From contig NZ_MUNM01000050.1 in NCBI RefSeq assembly GCF_002286815.1, positions 124,001-188,000 on the forward strand: DNA of 64,000 nucleotides. Reading direction: 5' to 3'. The stretch comes from Pseudomonas sp. PICF141. GTDB lineage: Bacteria; Pseudomonadota; Gammaproteobacteria; Pseudomonadales; Pseudomonadaceae. A program made the position numbers and the translations under genes. Positions 41,324 through 50,885 of the stretch are shown here, piece by piece. Below the pieces are notes generated by a model, which saw nothing but the letters and a program-made list of their open reading frames with translations, was not told where the DNA came from and made no database searches. Position 1 is the stretch's first letter. Every line of letters starts with the position of its first letter.

Positions 41324-43288
41324 ATGCAAGTCGATCTCGATGACGATGAGGCACAAATAGCAGCGCTGCCGCGCTTTCAGCAGGCGGTGGTTCAAGGACG
41401 TCGATTGCGGCCCTTCGCGATCGGTTTGGCGGCCTTGGCTGGCGCGGGGCTGGTGCTGGCGTTTTTTGTCGGGCTGTTTGCGCCGCAGTCGCTTTGGCCG
41501 GCGTTGCTGGTCAATCAGAGCGCCGGTTTGCTGGTGCTGGTCGCCGGCCTGCAATCGGCCTGGTGGGTAACGCAGTGGCGCGCACGGGCGATGGACCCTG
41601 CATTGTCGGTGCCGGTGGTTGTCGCTGAGGAGGTCGTTGGCGCTGAAGGCTGGTACGAGCGGTTGCTGGACCGCATCAGCCAACGGTGGTTGCGCTTGCT
41701 GGGGCAGATCGGTGCGCCAACGCTATGGTTAGCGGGCTGGGCGTTATTGACGTTGTACAGTATCGGGCACGTCTGGAATCTGACCTTGCCGCCCGCCGCG
41801 TTGGGGATGTCGGCCAGTGTCGGCGCCACGCTGTCGTTGCTGCTGGCTTTCGGTTTGCTGGTGCTGGAGCGGCAACTGGCACAGGAAAACGTCGCCCAGT
41901 GGCCCGAAGCAGGGCCGTTGGCGCAACTGACACGGGTCGCGATTATTTGCCTGGTGCTCAGCGCACTGTGTGTGTTGTTCGGCAATGAAACATCGGTCTG
42001 GCCGGTGCGTCTGGCAGTGCTGATCGGCTTGCTGCCGGGGTTGGTCGCCGTCGAGTTGCTGCTGCGGGCCGTGTTGGCGCTGTTCAGCCCTCGTCGTGAA
42101 CAGCTGGAGCCGGCCTTGCTGGCGCGAAGCTTCGTCGCCGACATGCTGCGCTGGCCGCCGCAACCTTTGCTCGCATTGCAGCACGAATTGCACAATCGCT
42201 TTGGTATCGACCTGCGACAAATCTGGGCCTTCACCTACATGCGCCGGGCGTTTTTGCCGGTGCTGGCGGTGGTGGCTATCGTCGGTTGGTCGCTCACCGG
42301 TGTTCACGAAATTCCCCTGCAAGGGCGCGGTATCTATGAGCGTTTCGGCAAACCGGTGGAGGTGTTCGGCCCTGGTTTGCACGTCGGTTTGCCATGGCCG
42401 CTGGGCCGGGTGCTGAGCGTCGAGAACGGCGTGGTTCACGAGTTGGCCACCAGCGTGGGCGACACGTCGGCGCCGGTCGCGGCCGAACCTGCCGAAGGCC
42501 CGGCACCGGCGATTGCCAATCGCTTGTGGGACGCCAGTCATGTGAACGACAAATCCCAGGTCATCGCCAGCAGCCGCGACGACAAACAGAGCTTCCAGAT
42601 CGTCAACATGGACGTGCGCTTCGTCTATCGAATCGGCTTGAGCAATCAGGCGGCATTAGCCGCGACGTACAACAGCGCCGATGTGCCAACGTTGATCCGC
42701 AGCACCGCCAGCCGGATTCTGGTGCACGATTTCGCCTCGCGAACCCTCGATGGTTTGCTCGGCGAGGACAGGGTAGGGCTCGCTGAAGAGATCGGCCGCG
42801 CCGTGCAGGCTGACCTGCAAAAACTCGACAGCGGCGTGGAAATTCTTGCCACGGTAATTGAGGCCATCCACCCGCCAGCGGGTGCGGCCAATGCTTATCA
42901 CGGTGTGCAAGCGGCGCAGATTGCCGCTCAGGCATCGATTTCCCGTGAGCGCGGAGCTGCGGCCGAAGCGACCCACCAGGCGCAACTGCACGCCAGCATC
43001 GCTCACGATCGCGCGACGGCCAATGCTCATGAAATCAGCGCGACCGCTCAGGCCGCCGAGTTGAAATTTGCCGCCGAGCGAAAGGCTTTTTCCAGCGCCG
43101 GCCAGGCCTTCGTGCTGGAGCAATACCTCAGCCAGCTGACCCAAGGTTTGGCCAACGCCAGGCTACTGGTTCTTGATCATCGCCTGGGCGGCACCAGCAA
43201 TGCGCCGACCATCGACCTACGTACCTTCACGCTGCCGGCTGAGCCTGCGCCGCCGCGTAATTCCGCTCAGCCAGGAGCCGCCCATTGA
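41324..43288 (+). CDS. SPFH/HflK-like protein with multi-helix N-terminal membrane domain
   Basis: A 654-residue protein. The first ~330 residues hold about seven predicted membrane helices (roughly 30-52, 58-80, 133-151, 160-180, 205-222, 228-250, 312-330). An SPFH/band-7 domain follows (GRGIYERFGKPVEVFGPGLH, NMDVRFVYRI), then an Ala/Glu/Gln-rich coiled coil (ASISRERGAAAEATHQAQ). ATG 41324 follows GGGGTGGT. It resembles HflK-type proteins, but the long membrane domain is unusual. It is the first of four overlapping genes ending in a metal ATPase. No protease gene is nearby, so a membrane scaffold role is likelier than FtsH modulation. Confidence 0.82.
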   Translation: MQVDLDDDEAQIAALPRFQQAVVQGRRLRPFAIGLAALAGAGLVLAFFVGLFAPQSLWPALLVNQSAGLLVLVAGLQSAWWVTQWRARAMDPALSVPVVVAEEVVGAEGWYERLLDRISQRWLRLLGQIGAPTLWLAGWALLTLYSIGHVWNLTLPPAALGMSASVGATLSLLLAFGLLVLERQLAQENVAQWPEAGPLAQLTRVAIICLVLSALCVLFGNETSVWPVRLAVLIGLLPGLVAVELLLRAVLALFSPRREQLEPALLARSFVADMLRWPPQPLLALQHELHNRFGIDLRQIWAFTYMRRAFLPVLAVVAIVGWSLTGVHEIPLQGRGIYERFGKPVEVFGPGLHVGLPWPLGRVLSVENGVVHELATSVGDTSAPVAAEPAEGPAPAIANRLWDASHVNDKSQVIASSRDDKQSFQIVNMDVRFVYRIGLSNQAALAATYNSADVPTLIRSTASRILVHDFASRTLDGLLGEDRVGLAEEIGRAVQADLQKLDSGVEILATVIEAIHPPAGAANAYHGVQAAQIAAQASISRERGAAAEATHQAQLHASIAHDRATANAHEISATAQAAELKFAAERKAFSSAGQAFVLEQYLSQLTQGLANARLLVLDHRLGGTSNAPTIDLRTFTLPAEPAPPRNSAQPGAAH

Positions 43289-44334
43289 ACCAGCCGACGC
43301 CTACACACAATCGCGGTCACGATGACCACGCTGACCACGATCACGGCCATGGCGGACATCACCACGGCCATCACCATCATCACCACGGCGATCCACACGA
43401 AGCGGGCCCGTTCCCGTGGCGGCGAATGGGTTGGGCGGCGCTGCTGGTGGCGTTTGCCATTGCGGCGGCGAGCCTGGTGCAGGTGCGTTCGGGAGAGGCC
43501 ACGGTTATCACTCGCTTCGGCAATCCATCGCGGGTGTTGCTGGAGCCGGGACTTGGCTGGCGTTGGCCGGCACCGTTCGAGGCGGCGATTCCGGTGGATC
43601 TGCGGCTGCGCACCACCTCCAGCGGCTTGCAGGATGTGGGCACGCGCGATGGTCTGCGCATCATCGTGCAAGCCTACGTGGCCTGGCAGGTGCCGGGTGA
43701 TCCAGACAACGTGCAACGCTTTATGCGCGCCGTGCAGAACCAGCCGGACGAAGCCGCGCGGCAGATTCGCACTTTTGTCGGCTCCGCGTTGGAAACCACC
43801 GCCAGCAGTTTTGATCTGGCCAACCTGGTGAACACCGATGCCAATCAAGTGCGCATCGCCGATTTTGAAGCGCAACTGCGTCAGCAGATTGATCAGCAGT
43901 TACTCACCACCTATGGCGTGCGCGTGCTGCAAGTCGGCATCGAGCGTTTGACCTTGCCATCGGTGACGCTCACTGCGACTGTCGATCGTATGCGTGCCGA
44001 GCGTGAAACCATCGCCACTGAACGCACGGCCATCGGCAAGCGTGAAGCGGCGCAAATTCGCTCCGCGGCCGAGCGTGACGCGCGAATCGTACAAGCCGAT
44101 GCAACAGTGAAAGCCGCGGACATCGAAGCCCAATCCCGCGTCGAAGCCGCGCAGATTTACGGCCGTGCCTACGCCGGTTCGCCGCAGCTCTACAACGTGC
44201 TGCGCTCTCTCGACACCTTGGGCACCATCGTCACGCCGGGCACCAAACTGATTTTGCGTACCGATGCTGCGCCATTTCGGGTGTTGGTTGAGGGACCGCC
44301 GACTCTCGATAACAAGTCCGGGTCGCAGCCATGA
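43285..44334 (+). CDS. SPFH/HflC-like protein with histidine-rich N-terminus (TTG start)
   Basis: A 349-residue protein. The first 38 residues contain 16 histidines (runs such as HDDHADHDHGHGGHHH), followed by one membrane helix (MGWAALLVAFAIAAASLV), an SPFH domain (ATVITRFGNPSRVLLEPGLG, IIVQAYVAWQV) and an HflC-like coiled coil (RMRAERETIATERTAIGKRE). The TTG at 43285 overlaps the preceding stop as TTGA and follows AGGAG, so it is the best start. A His-rich segment is typical of zinc or nickel handling proteins and points to a metal-buffering role beside the ATPase. Confidence 0.85.
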   Translation: MNQPTPTHNRGHDDHADHDHGHGGHHHGHHHHHHGDPHEAGPFPWRRMGWAALLVAFAIAAASLVQVRSGEATVITRFGNPSRVLLEPGLGWRWPAPFEAAIPVDLRLRTTSSGLQDVGTRDGLRIIVQAYVAWQVPGDPDNVQRFMRAVQNQPDEAARQIRTFVGSALETTASSFDLANLVNTDANQVRIADFEAQLRQQIDQQLLTTYGVRVLQVGIERLTLPSVTLTATVDRMRAERETIATERTAIGKREAAQIRSAAERDARIVQADATVKAADIEAQSRVEAAQIYGRAYAGSPQLYNVLRSLDTLGTIVTPGTKLILRTDAAPFRVLVEGPPTLDNKSGSQP

Positions 44335-45392
44335 ATTTAAAAGTTCCACGTGGAACACATGAGTTGAGCAGCCCGTGGATTCAGGCCGGGCGCTTGGCTT
44401 TTCTGGCGCTGTACGCCGTGACCGTGCTGGCTGCGTTGGCATGGGCATTTTCCAATGTGCGGCAGATCGACCCGCAAAATCGTGCTGTGGTGCTGCACTT
44501 CGGCGCACTGGATCGCCTTCAAAATGCCGGTTTGCTATTGGCATGGCCGCGCCCGTTCGAGCAGGTCATCACGTTGCCGGCAGCGGATCGGGTGATCGAG
44601 CGTCGGGTGGATAATCTGCTGCGCTCGGATGCCGCGTTGCAGGCCGATCGAGTCGCGAGTTTCGCCACGCCCATCAGCGATGCGCTTGCCGGCTCCGGTT
44701 ATCTGCTGACCGGTGATGCGGGCGTGGTACAACTGGATGTGCGGGTGTTCTACAAGGTCACCGAACCCTATGCCTTCGTTCTTCAGGGTGAACATGTGCT
44801 GCCGGCGCTGGATCGGCTGGTGACGCGCAGTGCCGTTGCGCTTACTGCCGCGCGCGACCTGGACACCATTCTGGTGGCTCGACCGGAACTGATCGGCGCC
44901 GACAATCAGGCCGCTGAGCGCCGCGAACGTCTACGTGGCGATCTGGTGCGGGGCATCAATCAACGCTTGGCCGAATTGACGGCGACCGGGCAGGGGTTGG
45001 GCATTGAAGTGGAGCGGGTCGATGTGCAATCGAGTCTTCCCGGGCCGGCGGTGAATGCGTTCAACGCAGTGTTAACCGCCAGCCAGCAAGCCGACAAAGC
45101 CGTGGCCAACGCGCGCACCGAAGCCGAGAAGTTGACTCAGTCCGCCAACGAACAAGCCGACCGCACGCTGCAAGTGGCTCACGCCCAAGCCAGCGAACGC
45201 CTGGCCAAAGCCTCTGCCGACACCGCCACAGTGCTGAGTTTGGCCAAGGCGCAGCAGCAAGGCACCGACCCGCAAATGCTGCTGCGGATTTACCGTGAGC
45301 GGCTGCCGAAGATTCTCGGCCAGGCCGGCTCGGTGACCACGGTCGATCCCAAAGACGATTCCCGCCTGATCATTCAGGGAGCTGCGCAATGA
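44331..45392 (+). CDS. SPFH/HflK-like protein
   Basis: A 353-residue protein: a short N-terminal tail, one membrane helix (FLALYAVTVLAALAWAF), an SPFH domain (NRAVVLHFGALDRLQNAGLL, VQLDVRVFYKVTEPYAF) and a C-terminal Ala/Gln/Glu coiled coil (TASQQADKAVANARTEAEKL). It overlaps the His-rich gene and the ATPase gene by 4 bases on each side (ATGA). It is the third SPFH member in a row; the three probably form a hetero-oligomeric membrane ring. Confidence 0.84.
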   Translation: MNLKVPRGTHELSSPWIQAGRLAFLALYAVTVLAALAWAFSNVRQIDPQNRAVVLHFGALDRLQNAGLLLAWPRPFEQVITLPAADRVIERRVDNLLRSDAALQADRVASFATPISDALAGSGYLLTGDAGVVQLDVRVFYKVTEPYAFVLQGEHVLPALDRLVTRSAVALTAARDLDTILVARPELIGADNQAAERRERLRGDLVRGINQRLAELTATGQGLGIEVERVDVQSSLPGPAVNAFNAVLTASQQADKAVANARTEAEKLTQSANEQADRTLQVAHAQASERLAKASADTATVLSLAKAQQQGTDPQMLLRIYRERLPKILGQAGSVTTVDPKDDSRLIIQGAAQ

Positions 45393-47299
45393 CTGCCCAA
45401 ACCGCCGCCGCGCCGAGCATGTTGTCTTCGGCTGAACAACGTAGCGCCGCGCGCCAGTTGACCCTGGCCATGCTTGCATTGGGCTTGCTTGCGCTGGGGC
45501 TGATCTGGCGCTGGTTGTTACCACAGCAGACCGGGGTGAGCCAATTGCTGCTGGGTTTCGCTTCGTTGCTGGTGGCCGTGCCGGTCATGCGCTCGGCGTG
45601 GTTCAGCCTGCGTTATCCGAGCCTGCACGGGATTACCGATCAACTGATCGCCCTGGCCATGCTCGGCGCCTGGGCCACGGGCGATCTGCTGACCGCTGCG
45701 CTATTGCCGATCATCATGATCTTCGGCCACGTACTGGAAGAGCGCAGCGTGATCGGTTCCCAGGAAGCGATTCATGCTCTGGGCAAACTGACTCGCAGCC
45801 ATGCACGTAAAATTCAGGCTGATGGCAGCGTTGTTGAAGTCGACAACGGCACGCTCAAGGCTGGCGATCTGGTGGAGGTGCGTGCCGGTGATCGAGTGCC
45901 GGCGGATGGCCGGGTATTGTCGGGTCAGGCAAGCCTGGACACCGCTTCGATCACCGGTGAGTCAGTGCCGATAGAAACTGTCGTAGGCATGCCGGTGTTC
46001 GGTGGGGCGATCAACCTCGATGGCCTGCTGCGCATTGAAGTGACCCGCACCGGTAACGAATCGACCCTGGGTAAAGTCATTGCGCTGATGCAAAGCGCTG
46101 AACGTTCCAAGCCGCCGATCACCCGTTTGCTCGAACGCTACGCCGGCAGCTACATGGTATTGGTGTTGCTGCTGGCTGCCGTGACCTGGTTCGTGACCAA
46201 CGATGCGCAAGCGATGCTCGCAGTGTTGGTCGCAGCGTGCCCTTGCGCGCTGGTGTTGTCGGCACCGGCCACGGCCATTGCCGGAGTGGCGGTGGCGGCT
46301 CGGCACGGCATTCTGATTCGCAGCTCGGCGTTCCTCGAAGAGTTGGCTGACCTGACCTCGTTGGTGGTCGACAAGACCGGAACCCTGACGTTTGGCACCT
46401 TGCGCCTGCAATCCATCGACAGTCCGCTGGAGGATCGCAGCTACGTGCTGAAACTTGCCGCCAGCCTCGGTTCCGCCAGCAGTCACCCGGTCAGCCGCGC
46501 CTTGGCCGGGTTAGTCACCCAGGAACACTTTCTGCTGCTCTCTGACATTCACGAGCGTCAGGGGCTGGGTGTCGTGGCGATGACAGAGCAGGGCGAAGCG
46601 GCCCTCGGCCGTCCGGAGCTGTTCGCGCAACTGGGCATCGCCACATCCGCTGTGCCCGAACACGACGGCCCGATTGCCGGGCTGGCACTCAACGGTGAAT
46701 TTCTCGCCTGGCTGTTGCTCGCCGACAGTGTAAAACCCGAGGCGCGGTTTGCCCTGAGCGAGTTGCGTGAATTGGGTTTGGGTCGTCAGCTGTTGCTCAC
46801 CGGGGATCGGCAAAGCGTTGCGCATACGCTGGCCCGCGATGTGGGCATCAGTGATGTCGAAGCCCAGGCCTTGCCCGAAGACAAGCTCAACCGCGTAATG
46901 AAAGAAATCGGCAGCGGGTTCCGGCCAATGGTGGTGGGCGACGGTATCAACGATTCCCTGGCGCTCAAGGCCGGTGTGGTCGGCGTGGCCATGGGCGCGG
47001 GCGGCGCGGACATCGCGCTGGCCTCGGCCGATATCGTGCTGATCGGCAGCGATCTGCGCCGGCTCGGAACCTGTGTGCGCTTGAGTCGCCAATGCCGCCA
47101 GACCTTGCAGGTCAACGTGATCATCGGGTTGGGCTGGACCCTGGCCATCGTCGCGTTTGCCGCATTTGGCTGGCTCGGCGCGGCAGGGGCGATGATTGCC
47201 GCGCTGCTGCACAACTTGAGCACGTTATTGGTGCTCGGGAATGCCGGGCGTTTGCTACGCTTTCAGGAACCCCTACTCAAACTTAAGGATGAGGTGTAA
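45389..47299 (+). CDS. P1B-type heavy-metal-transporting ATPase without N-terminal metal-binding domain
   Basis: A 636-residue P-type ATPase. It has the actuator motif TGES (189-192), the metal-binding CPC of the channel helix (284-286), phosphorylation loop DKTGT (Asp328), the P1B-specific SSHP (364-367) and hinge GDGIND (517-522). It starts directly with membrane helices: no HMA domain and no N-terminal CxxC. The last helix carries HNLSTLLVLGNAG (608-620), whereas ZntA-type pumps have Asp-x-Gly there. Export of Zn, Cd, Cu or another metal cannot be settled. The His-rich SPFH partner may replace the missing metal-binding domain. Confidence 0.9.
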   Translation: MTAQTAAAPSMLSSAEQRSAARQLTLAMLALGLLALGLIWRWLLPQQTGVSQLLLGFASLLVAVPVMRSAWFSLRYPSLHGITDQLIALAMLGAWATGDLLTAALLPIIMIFGHVLEERSVIGSQEAIHALGKLTRSHARKIQADGSVVEVDNGTLKAGDLVEVRAGDRVPADGRVLSGQASLDTASITGESVPIETVVGMPVFGGAINLDGLLRIEVTRTGNESTLGKVIALMQSAERSKPPITRLLERYAGSYMVLVLLLAAVTWFVTNDAQAMLAVLVAACPCALVLSAPATAIAGVAVAARHGILIRSSAFLEELADLTSLVVDKTGTLTFGTLRLQSIDSPLEDRSYVLKLAASLGSASSHPVSRALAGLVTQEHFLLLSDIHERQGLGVVAMTEQGEAALGRPELFAQLGIATSAVPEHDGPIAGLALNGEFLAWLLLADSVKPEARFALSELRELGLGRQLLLTGDRQSVAHTLARDVGISDVEAQALPEDKLNRVMKEIGSGFRPMVVGDGINDSLALKAGVVGVAMGAGGADIALASADIVLIGSDLRRLGTCVRLSRQCRQTLQVNVIIGLGWTLAIVAFAAFGWLGAAGAMIAALLHNLSTLLVLGNAGRLLRFQEPLLKLKDEV

Positions 47300-47500
47300 G
47301 TGTCTACAACTTTTCAGAACTGTGTGCCGGATTTGTAGTCATCTAGGGTAAGGCGGTCACTCACAAGGAGCCGACCGTTGGCTGGGTTTCACCGTTGATG
47401 GCAACACCGGGATCAGAAAGTGGGCTATTAATCGATAGCCTGCTATTTTTCAGGGATGGTCTACCCTCAGATTTGGCGTCTGAAACAAGGGGGACTTTTC

Positions 47501-48688
47501 ATGCTCGCGCAACTTCCACCGGCCTTACAGAATCTGCAATTACCGCTTCGCTTGCGACTCTGGGATGGTCATGAATTCAATCTGGGGCCGGCGCCCAGCG
47601 TCACCATTGTGGTCAAGGACCCCCACATGGTTACCCAGTTCACCCATCCCAGCCTCGATGCGTTGGGGGCGGCGTTCGTCGAGGGCAAGCTGGAGCTGGA
47701 AGGCTCCATCAGCGACGTGATTCGTGTCTGCGATGAATGGAGCCAGGCGTTGTTGAACGGTGAGGAAGGCAATCAGCCTGTGCGCACCGTCCATGACAAG
47801 GAAACCGACGCCCAGGCCATCTCCTACCACTACGACCTTTCCAACGCGTTTTATCAATTGTGGCTCGACAGCGACATGGCGTATTCCTGCGCCTATTTCG
47901 AGACCGGCAGTGAAACCCTCGAACAAGCCCAGCAAGCCAAGTTTCGCCACCTGTGCCGCAAGTTGCGCTTGCAGCCAGGCGAATATCTGCTGGATGTCGG
48001 TTGCGGCTGGGGCGGGTTGGCGCGCTATGCGGCTCGGGAGTTCGGCGCGAAAGTGTTCGGAATCACGCTGAGTAAAGAGCAATTGGCACTGGCCCGCGAA
48101 CGGGTGAAAGCCGAAGGCCTGGAGGATCAGATCGAACTGCAACTGCTCGATTACCGCGATCTGCCGCAGGACGGTCGCTTTGACAAGGTGGTCAGCGTTG
48201 GCATGTTCGAACACGTCGGCCACGCCAATTTGGCCGAGTACTGCAAAATCTTGTTCAGTGCAGTGAAGGAGGGCGGTCTGGTGATGAATCACGGGATCAC
48301 CGCCAAGCACACCGACGGCCGGCCGGTTGGGCGCGGCGCCGGCGAGTTCATTGAGAAGTACGTATTCCCCAATGGCGAGCTGCCGCACCTGGCGATGATC
48401 TCCGCCGAGATCAGCGAAGCGGGGCTGGAAATCGTCGATGTCGAGAGCCTGCGCCTGCATTACGCGCGAACCCTGGACCACTGGAGCGAACGCCTGGAAG
48501 ACAATCTGGAAGCCGCCAGCAAACTGGTGCCGGAACAGGCTTTACGGATCTGGCGGTTGTACCTGGCAGGGTGCGCCTATGCCTTTGCCCGAGGCTGGAT
48601 CAACCTGCATCAAATTCTCGCGGTGAAAACCCATCCCGATGGCAGCCATGAACTGCCCTGGACCCGCGACGACATATACAACCCTTAA
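47501..48688 (+). CDS. Cyclopropane-fatty-acyl-phospholipid synthase family methyltransferase
   Basis: A 395-residue protein of the mycolic acid cyclopropane synthase family. The SAM site is [19 protein letters not shown], and the CFA signature blocks are [30 protein letters not shown] and [21 protein letters not shown] chose ATG 47501 (after AAGGGGGACTTTTC) rather than the upstream 47456. It would methylenate unsaturated acyl chains in phospholipids. It lies 200 bases after the ATPase gene, and its end overlaps the convergent cardiolipin synthase by 4 bases. Confidence 0.9.
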   Translation: MLAQLPPALQNLQLPLRLRLWDGHEFNLGPAPSVTIVVKDPHMVTQFTHPSLDALGAAFVEGKLELEGSISDVIRVCDEWSQALLNGEEGNQPVRTVHDKETDAQAISYHYDLSNAFYQLWLDSDMAYSCAYFETGSETLEQAQQAKFRHLCRKLRLQPGEYLLDVGCGWGGLARYAAREFGAKVFGITLSKEQLALARERVKAEGLEDQIELQLLDYRDLPQDGRFDKVVSVGMFEHVGHANLAEYCKILFSAVKEGGLVMNHGITAKHTDGRPVGRGAGEFIEKYVFPNGELPHLAMISAEISEAGLEIVDVESLRLHYARTLDHWSERLEDNLEAASKLVPEQALRIWRLYLAGCAYAFARGWINLHQILAVKTHPDGSHELPWTRDDIYNP

Positions 48689-50124
48689 AGAATCGGTGAA
48701 ATAAGCCGTGCGACCCGCATGCCGATCTGTTGCAGGCGGTGGGTCTGCCGGCTTTCTTCTTTGGCGATTTCGTGAGCCTGGGCGAAGTCATCATTGAGCA
48801 TGTGTTCCACTTTGGCGGCAAATACGCTGTCGACCGTCAGCAACATCACTTCGAAATTCAGCCGGAACGAACGGTTGTCCATGTTGGCGCTGCCAATGGC
48901 GCTGATTTCGCTGTCGATCAGCACCACTTTCTGATGCATGAACCCCGGTTGGTAACGGTACAAGCGCACGCCCGCACGTACTGCTTCGAAAGCGTAGAGG
49001 CTGGATGCGGCATAGACGATCCGGTGATCCGCCCGCGACGGCAACAAAATCCGTACATCCACACCACGCAATACCGCCAGTCGTAACGCGGCGAACACCG
49101 CTTCGTCAGGGATGAAATAAGGCGTGGTGATCCACACCCGTTCCGTCGCCGCATGGATGGCTTCGACGAAGAATAGCGAACAGGTTTCGCAGGAATCCGC
49201 AGGGCCGGTGGCCAGTAATTGGCAGAGCACGCCGTCATCGGGATAGACCTGCGGCAGGATCAAGGGTGGAAGCGAACGGGCCGCCCAGAACCAGTCTTCG
49301 GCGAAGGACTCCTGCATGCAGGCCACTACCGGCCCGCGTACTTGTACGTGGGTGTCACGCCATGGCGCCAGGGGCGGTTTTTCGCCCATGTATTCGTCGC
49401 CAACGTTGAGCCCGCCGACAAAACCGACAATCCCGTCGACCACGACGATCTTGCGGTGGTTGCGGAAATTGACCTGGAAACGGTTGAGCCAGCCACTGCG
49501 GGTGGCGAAGGCTTTGACCTCGATACCGGCGTCGCGCAACGGTTGCACATAACCGTGGGGCAATGAGTGGCTGCCGATGCGGTCGTAGAGCAGGTAAATG
49601 GCCACGCCTTCGGCCGCTTTTTTCGTCAGCAAGGTGTGCAGGCGTTGGCCGAGGCGGTCATCGTGAATGATGAAGAACTGGATCAGCACCGCTTGCCGGG
49701 CATTGCTGATGGCATCGAAAATTGCATCGAAGGTGGCTTGGCCGTCGATCAGCAAGCGCACTTCGTTGTTCGCCAGACACGGCATGTGTCCCAGTTTGGG
49801 CATGGCTCTCAACGACGCGTAGGCGCTGGAGGCACGAGCGGCCAGTGCCTCTTCTACCCAAGGGCGCCAGTTCAGCTCGGAGATGGCCTTGCGCATTTCC
49901 TCGTTGGCTTGCCGTCGGGCCTTGATGTAGCCATCGAAGGTGCTACGGCCGAAGACCAGGTAAGGAATAAGCGTGAGGTAGGGAATGAACAGCAGTGACA
50001 GAGCCCAGGCGATCGAGCCTTGGGCGGTCCGAACGGTCAATACGGCATGAATGGCGGCAATCGAGCCCAGCGCGTGCAACAGAGCGATCAGATAACCGAA
50101 CACATGCGGTCCGAAATAATCCAT
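48685..50124 (-). CDS. cls: Cardiolipin synthase (phospholipase D family)
   Basis: A 479-residue ClsA-type enzyme joining two phosphatidylglycerols. The N-terminus has two membrane helices ([20 protein letters not shown] and [20 protein letters not shown]), then two HKD motifs: [10 protein letters not shown] with FVGGLN, and [20 protein letters not shown] chose ATG 50124 ([11 protein letters not shown]); an upstream ATG at 50151 adds nine residues unlike the family. Convergent with the CFA-synthase-like gene; both change membrane phospholipids. Confidence 0.93.
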   Translation of the reverse strand: MDYFGPHVFGYLIALLHALGSIAAIHAVLTVRTAQGSIAWALSLLFIPYLTLIPYLVFGRSTFDGYIKARRQANEEMRKAISELNWRPWVEEALAARASSAYASLRAMPKLGHMPCLANNEVRLLIDGQATFDAIFDAISNARQAVLIQFFIIHDDRLGQRLHTLLTKKAAEGVAIYLLYDRIGSHSLPHGYVQPLRDAGIEVKAFATRSGWLNRFQVNFRNHRKIVVVDGIVGFVGGLNVGDEYMGEKPPLAPWRDTHVQVRGPVVACMQESFAEDWFWAARSLPPLILPQVYPDDGVLCQLLATGPADSCETCSLFFVEAIHAATERVWITTPYFIPDEAVFAALRLAVLRGVDVRILLPSRADHRIVYAASSLYAFEAVRAGVRLYRYQPGFMHQKVVLIDSEISAIGSANMDNRSFRLNFEVMLLTVDSVFAAKVEHMLNDDFAQAHEIAKEESRQTHRLQQIGMRVARLISPIL

Positions 50125-50255
50125 GGGGCAGCCTTGCTCCTGAAGATTCAATGCTTAAAAGACCATGTTCCGGGCAGAATGTCGCTATTTAATTGGCCCA
50201 TGAACCGAAGTCCGTGGCTGACGTCTAACGGCCACTAATGATCAGGAGTTACTCG

Positions 50256-50777
50256 ATGAACGTTCGTCTGCTGGGTTTGGCCATAGCGTTTGGTTTGACA
50301 TTTTCTGTGGCTGCTCAGGCGCAGATGTTGCAGCCAGGCTTGTGGGAAATGACTTCAAGCAACATGAAGGTCGATGATCAGAATCTGCCCGATCTGCAAC
50401 TGATCCTCGGCCAGATACAGAGTCAGATGACCCCTGAGCAGCGTGCGCAGCTGGAGAAACAGGGCATCACCATGGGTGGTAAAGGAATTCGTGCGTGCCT
50501 CACGCCTGAGCAAGTGAAGACCAACGACATTCCGCTGACGGACCCACAGTCGGGCTGCAAGCAGGAAATCACCGAGCGTACCGGTAACCAGTGGAAATTC
50601 CGCTTCAGCTGTCCGAAAGCGCAAGGCGCGGGTGTCGCCACATTCCTCAGCGATCGCGAGTTCACCACCAAGGTCAACGGCACCTTCAACGCCACCGGCA
50701 TTCAGCAGAAGGGCAGCCTCGATACTCGTGCTGTGTGGTTGGGCCAGGATTGCGGGACCGTTAAACCTCGGGCCTAA
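50256..50777 (+). CDS. DUF3617 family periplasmic protein
   Basis: A 173-residue protein with a Sec signal peptide (residues 1-22, LLGLAIAFGLTFSVAAQA) and the typical DUF3617 start PGLWEMTS, followed by conserved cysteines (RACLTPEQ, SGCKQEI, RFSCPKA, GQDCG). ATG 50256 follows CAGGAGTTACTCG. Function is unknown. It is convergent with the thrS-like gene across a REP doublet. Confidence 0.88.
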   Translation: MNVRLLGLAIAFGLTFSVAAQAQMLQPGLWEMTSSNMKVDDQNLPDLQLILGQIQSQMTPEQRAQLEKQGITMGGKGIRACLTPEQVKTNDIPLTDPQSGCKQEITERTGNQWKFRFSCPKAQGAGVATFLSDREFTTKVNGTFNATGIQQKGSLDTRAVWLGQDCGTVKPRA

Positions 50778-50781
50778 AAGC

Positions 50782-50867
50782 TTCGCGGGCAAGCCTCGCT
50801 CCTACGGGGTATCAATGTCGATCGTGCGAACGACCCAGATGCTGTAGGAGCGAGGCTTGCCCGCGAA
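50782..50867. repeat. REP doublet (type 1)
   Basis: Arms at 50782-50805 and 50844-50867 are the same 24 bases as at 8100-8163, in inverted orientation with a 38-base spacer. It lies between convergent genes (DUF3617 and the thrS-like gene) with no other terminator visible. Confidence 0.9.
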
Positions 50868-50885
50868 GGCGTCCGCTCGGGCACC

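Noticed and set aside
47300..47500. 200-base gap before the CFA-synthase-like gene as a possible small RNA
   Set aside because: I saw no terminator-like hairpin with a T-run and no recognisable RNA family; it probably only contains the gene's promoter.
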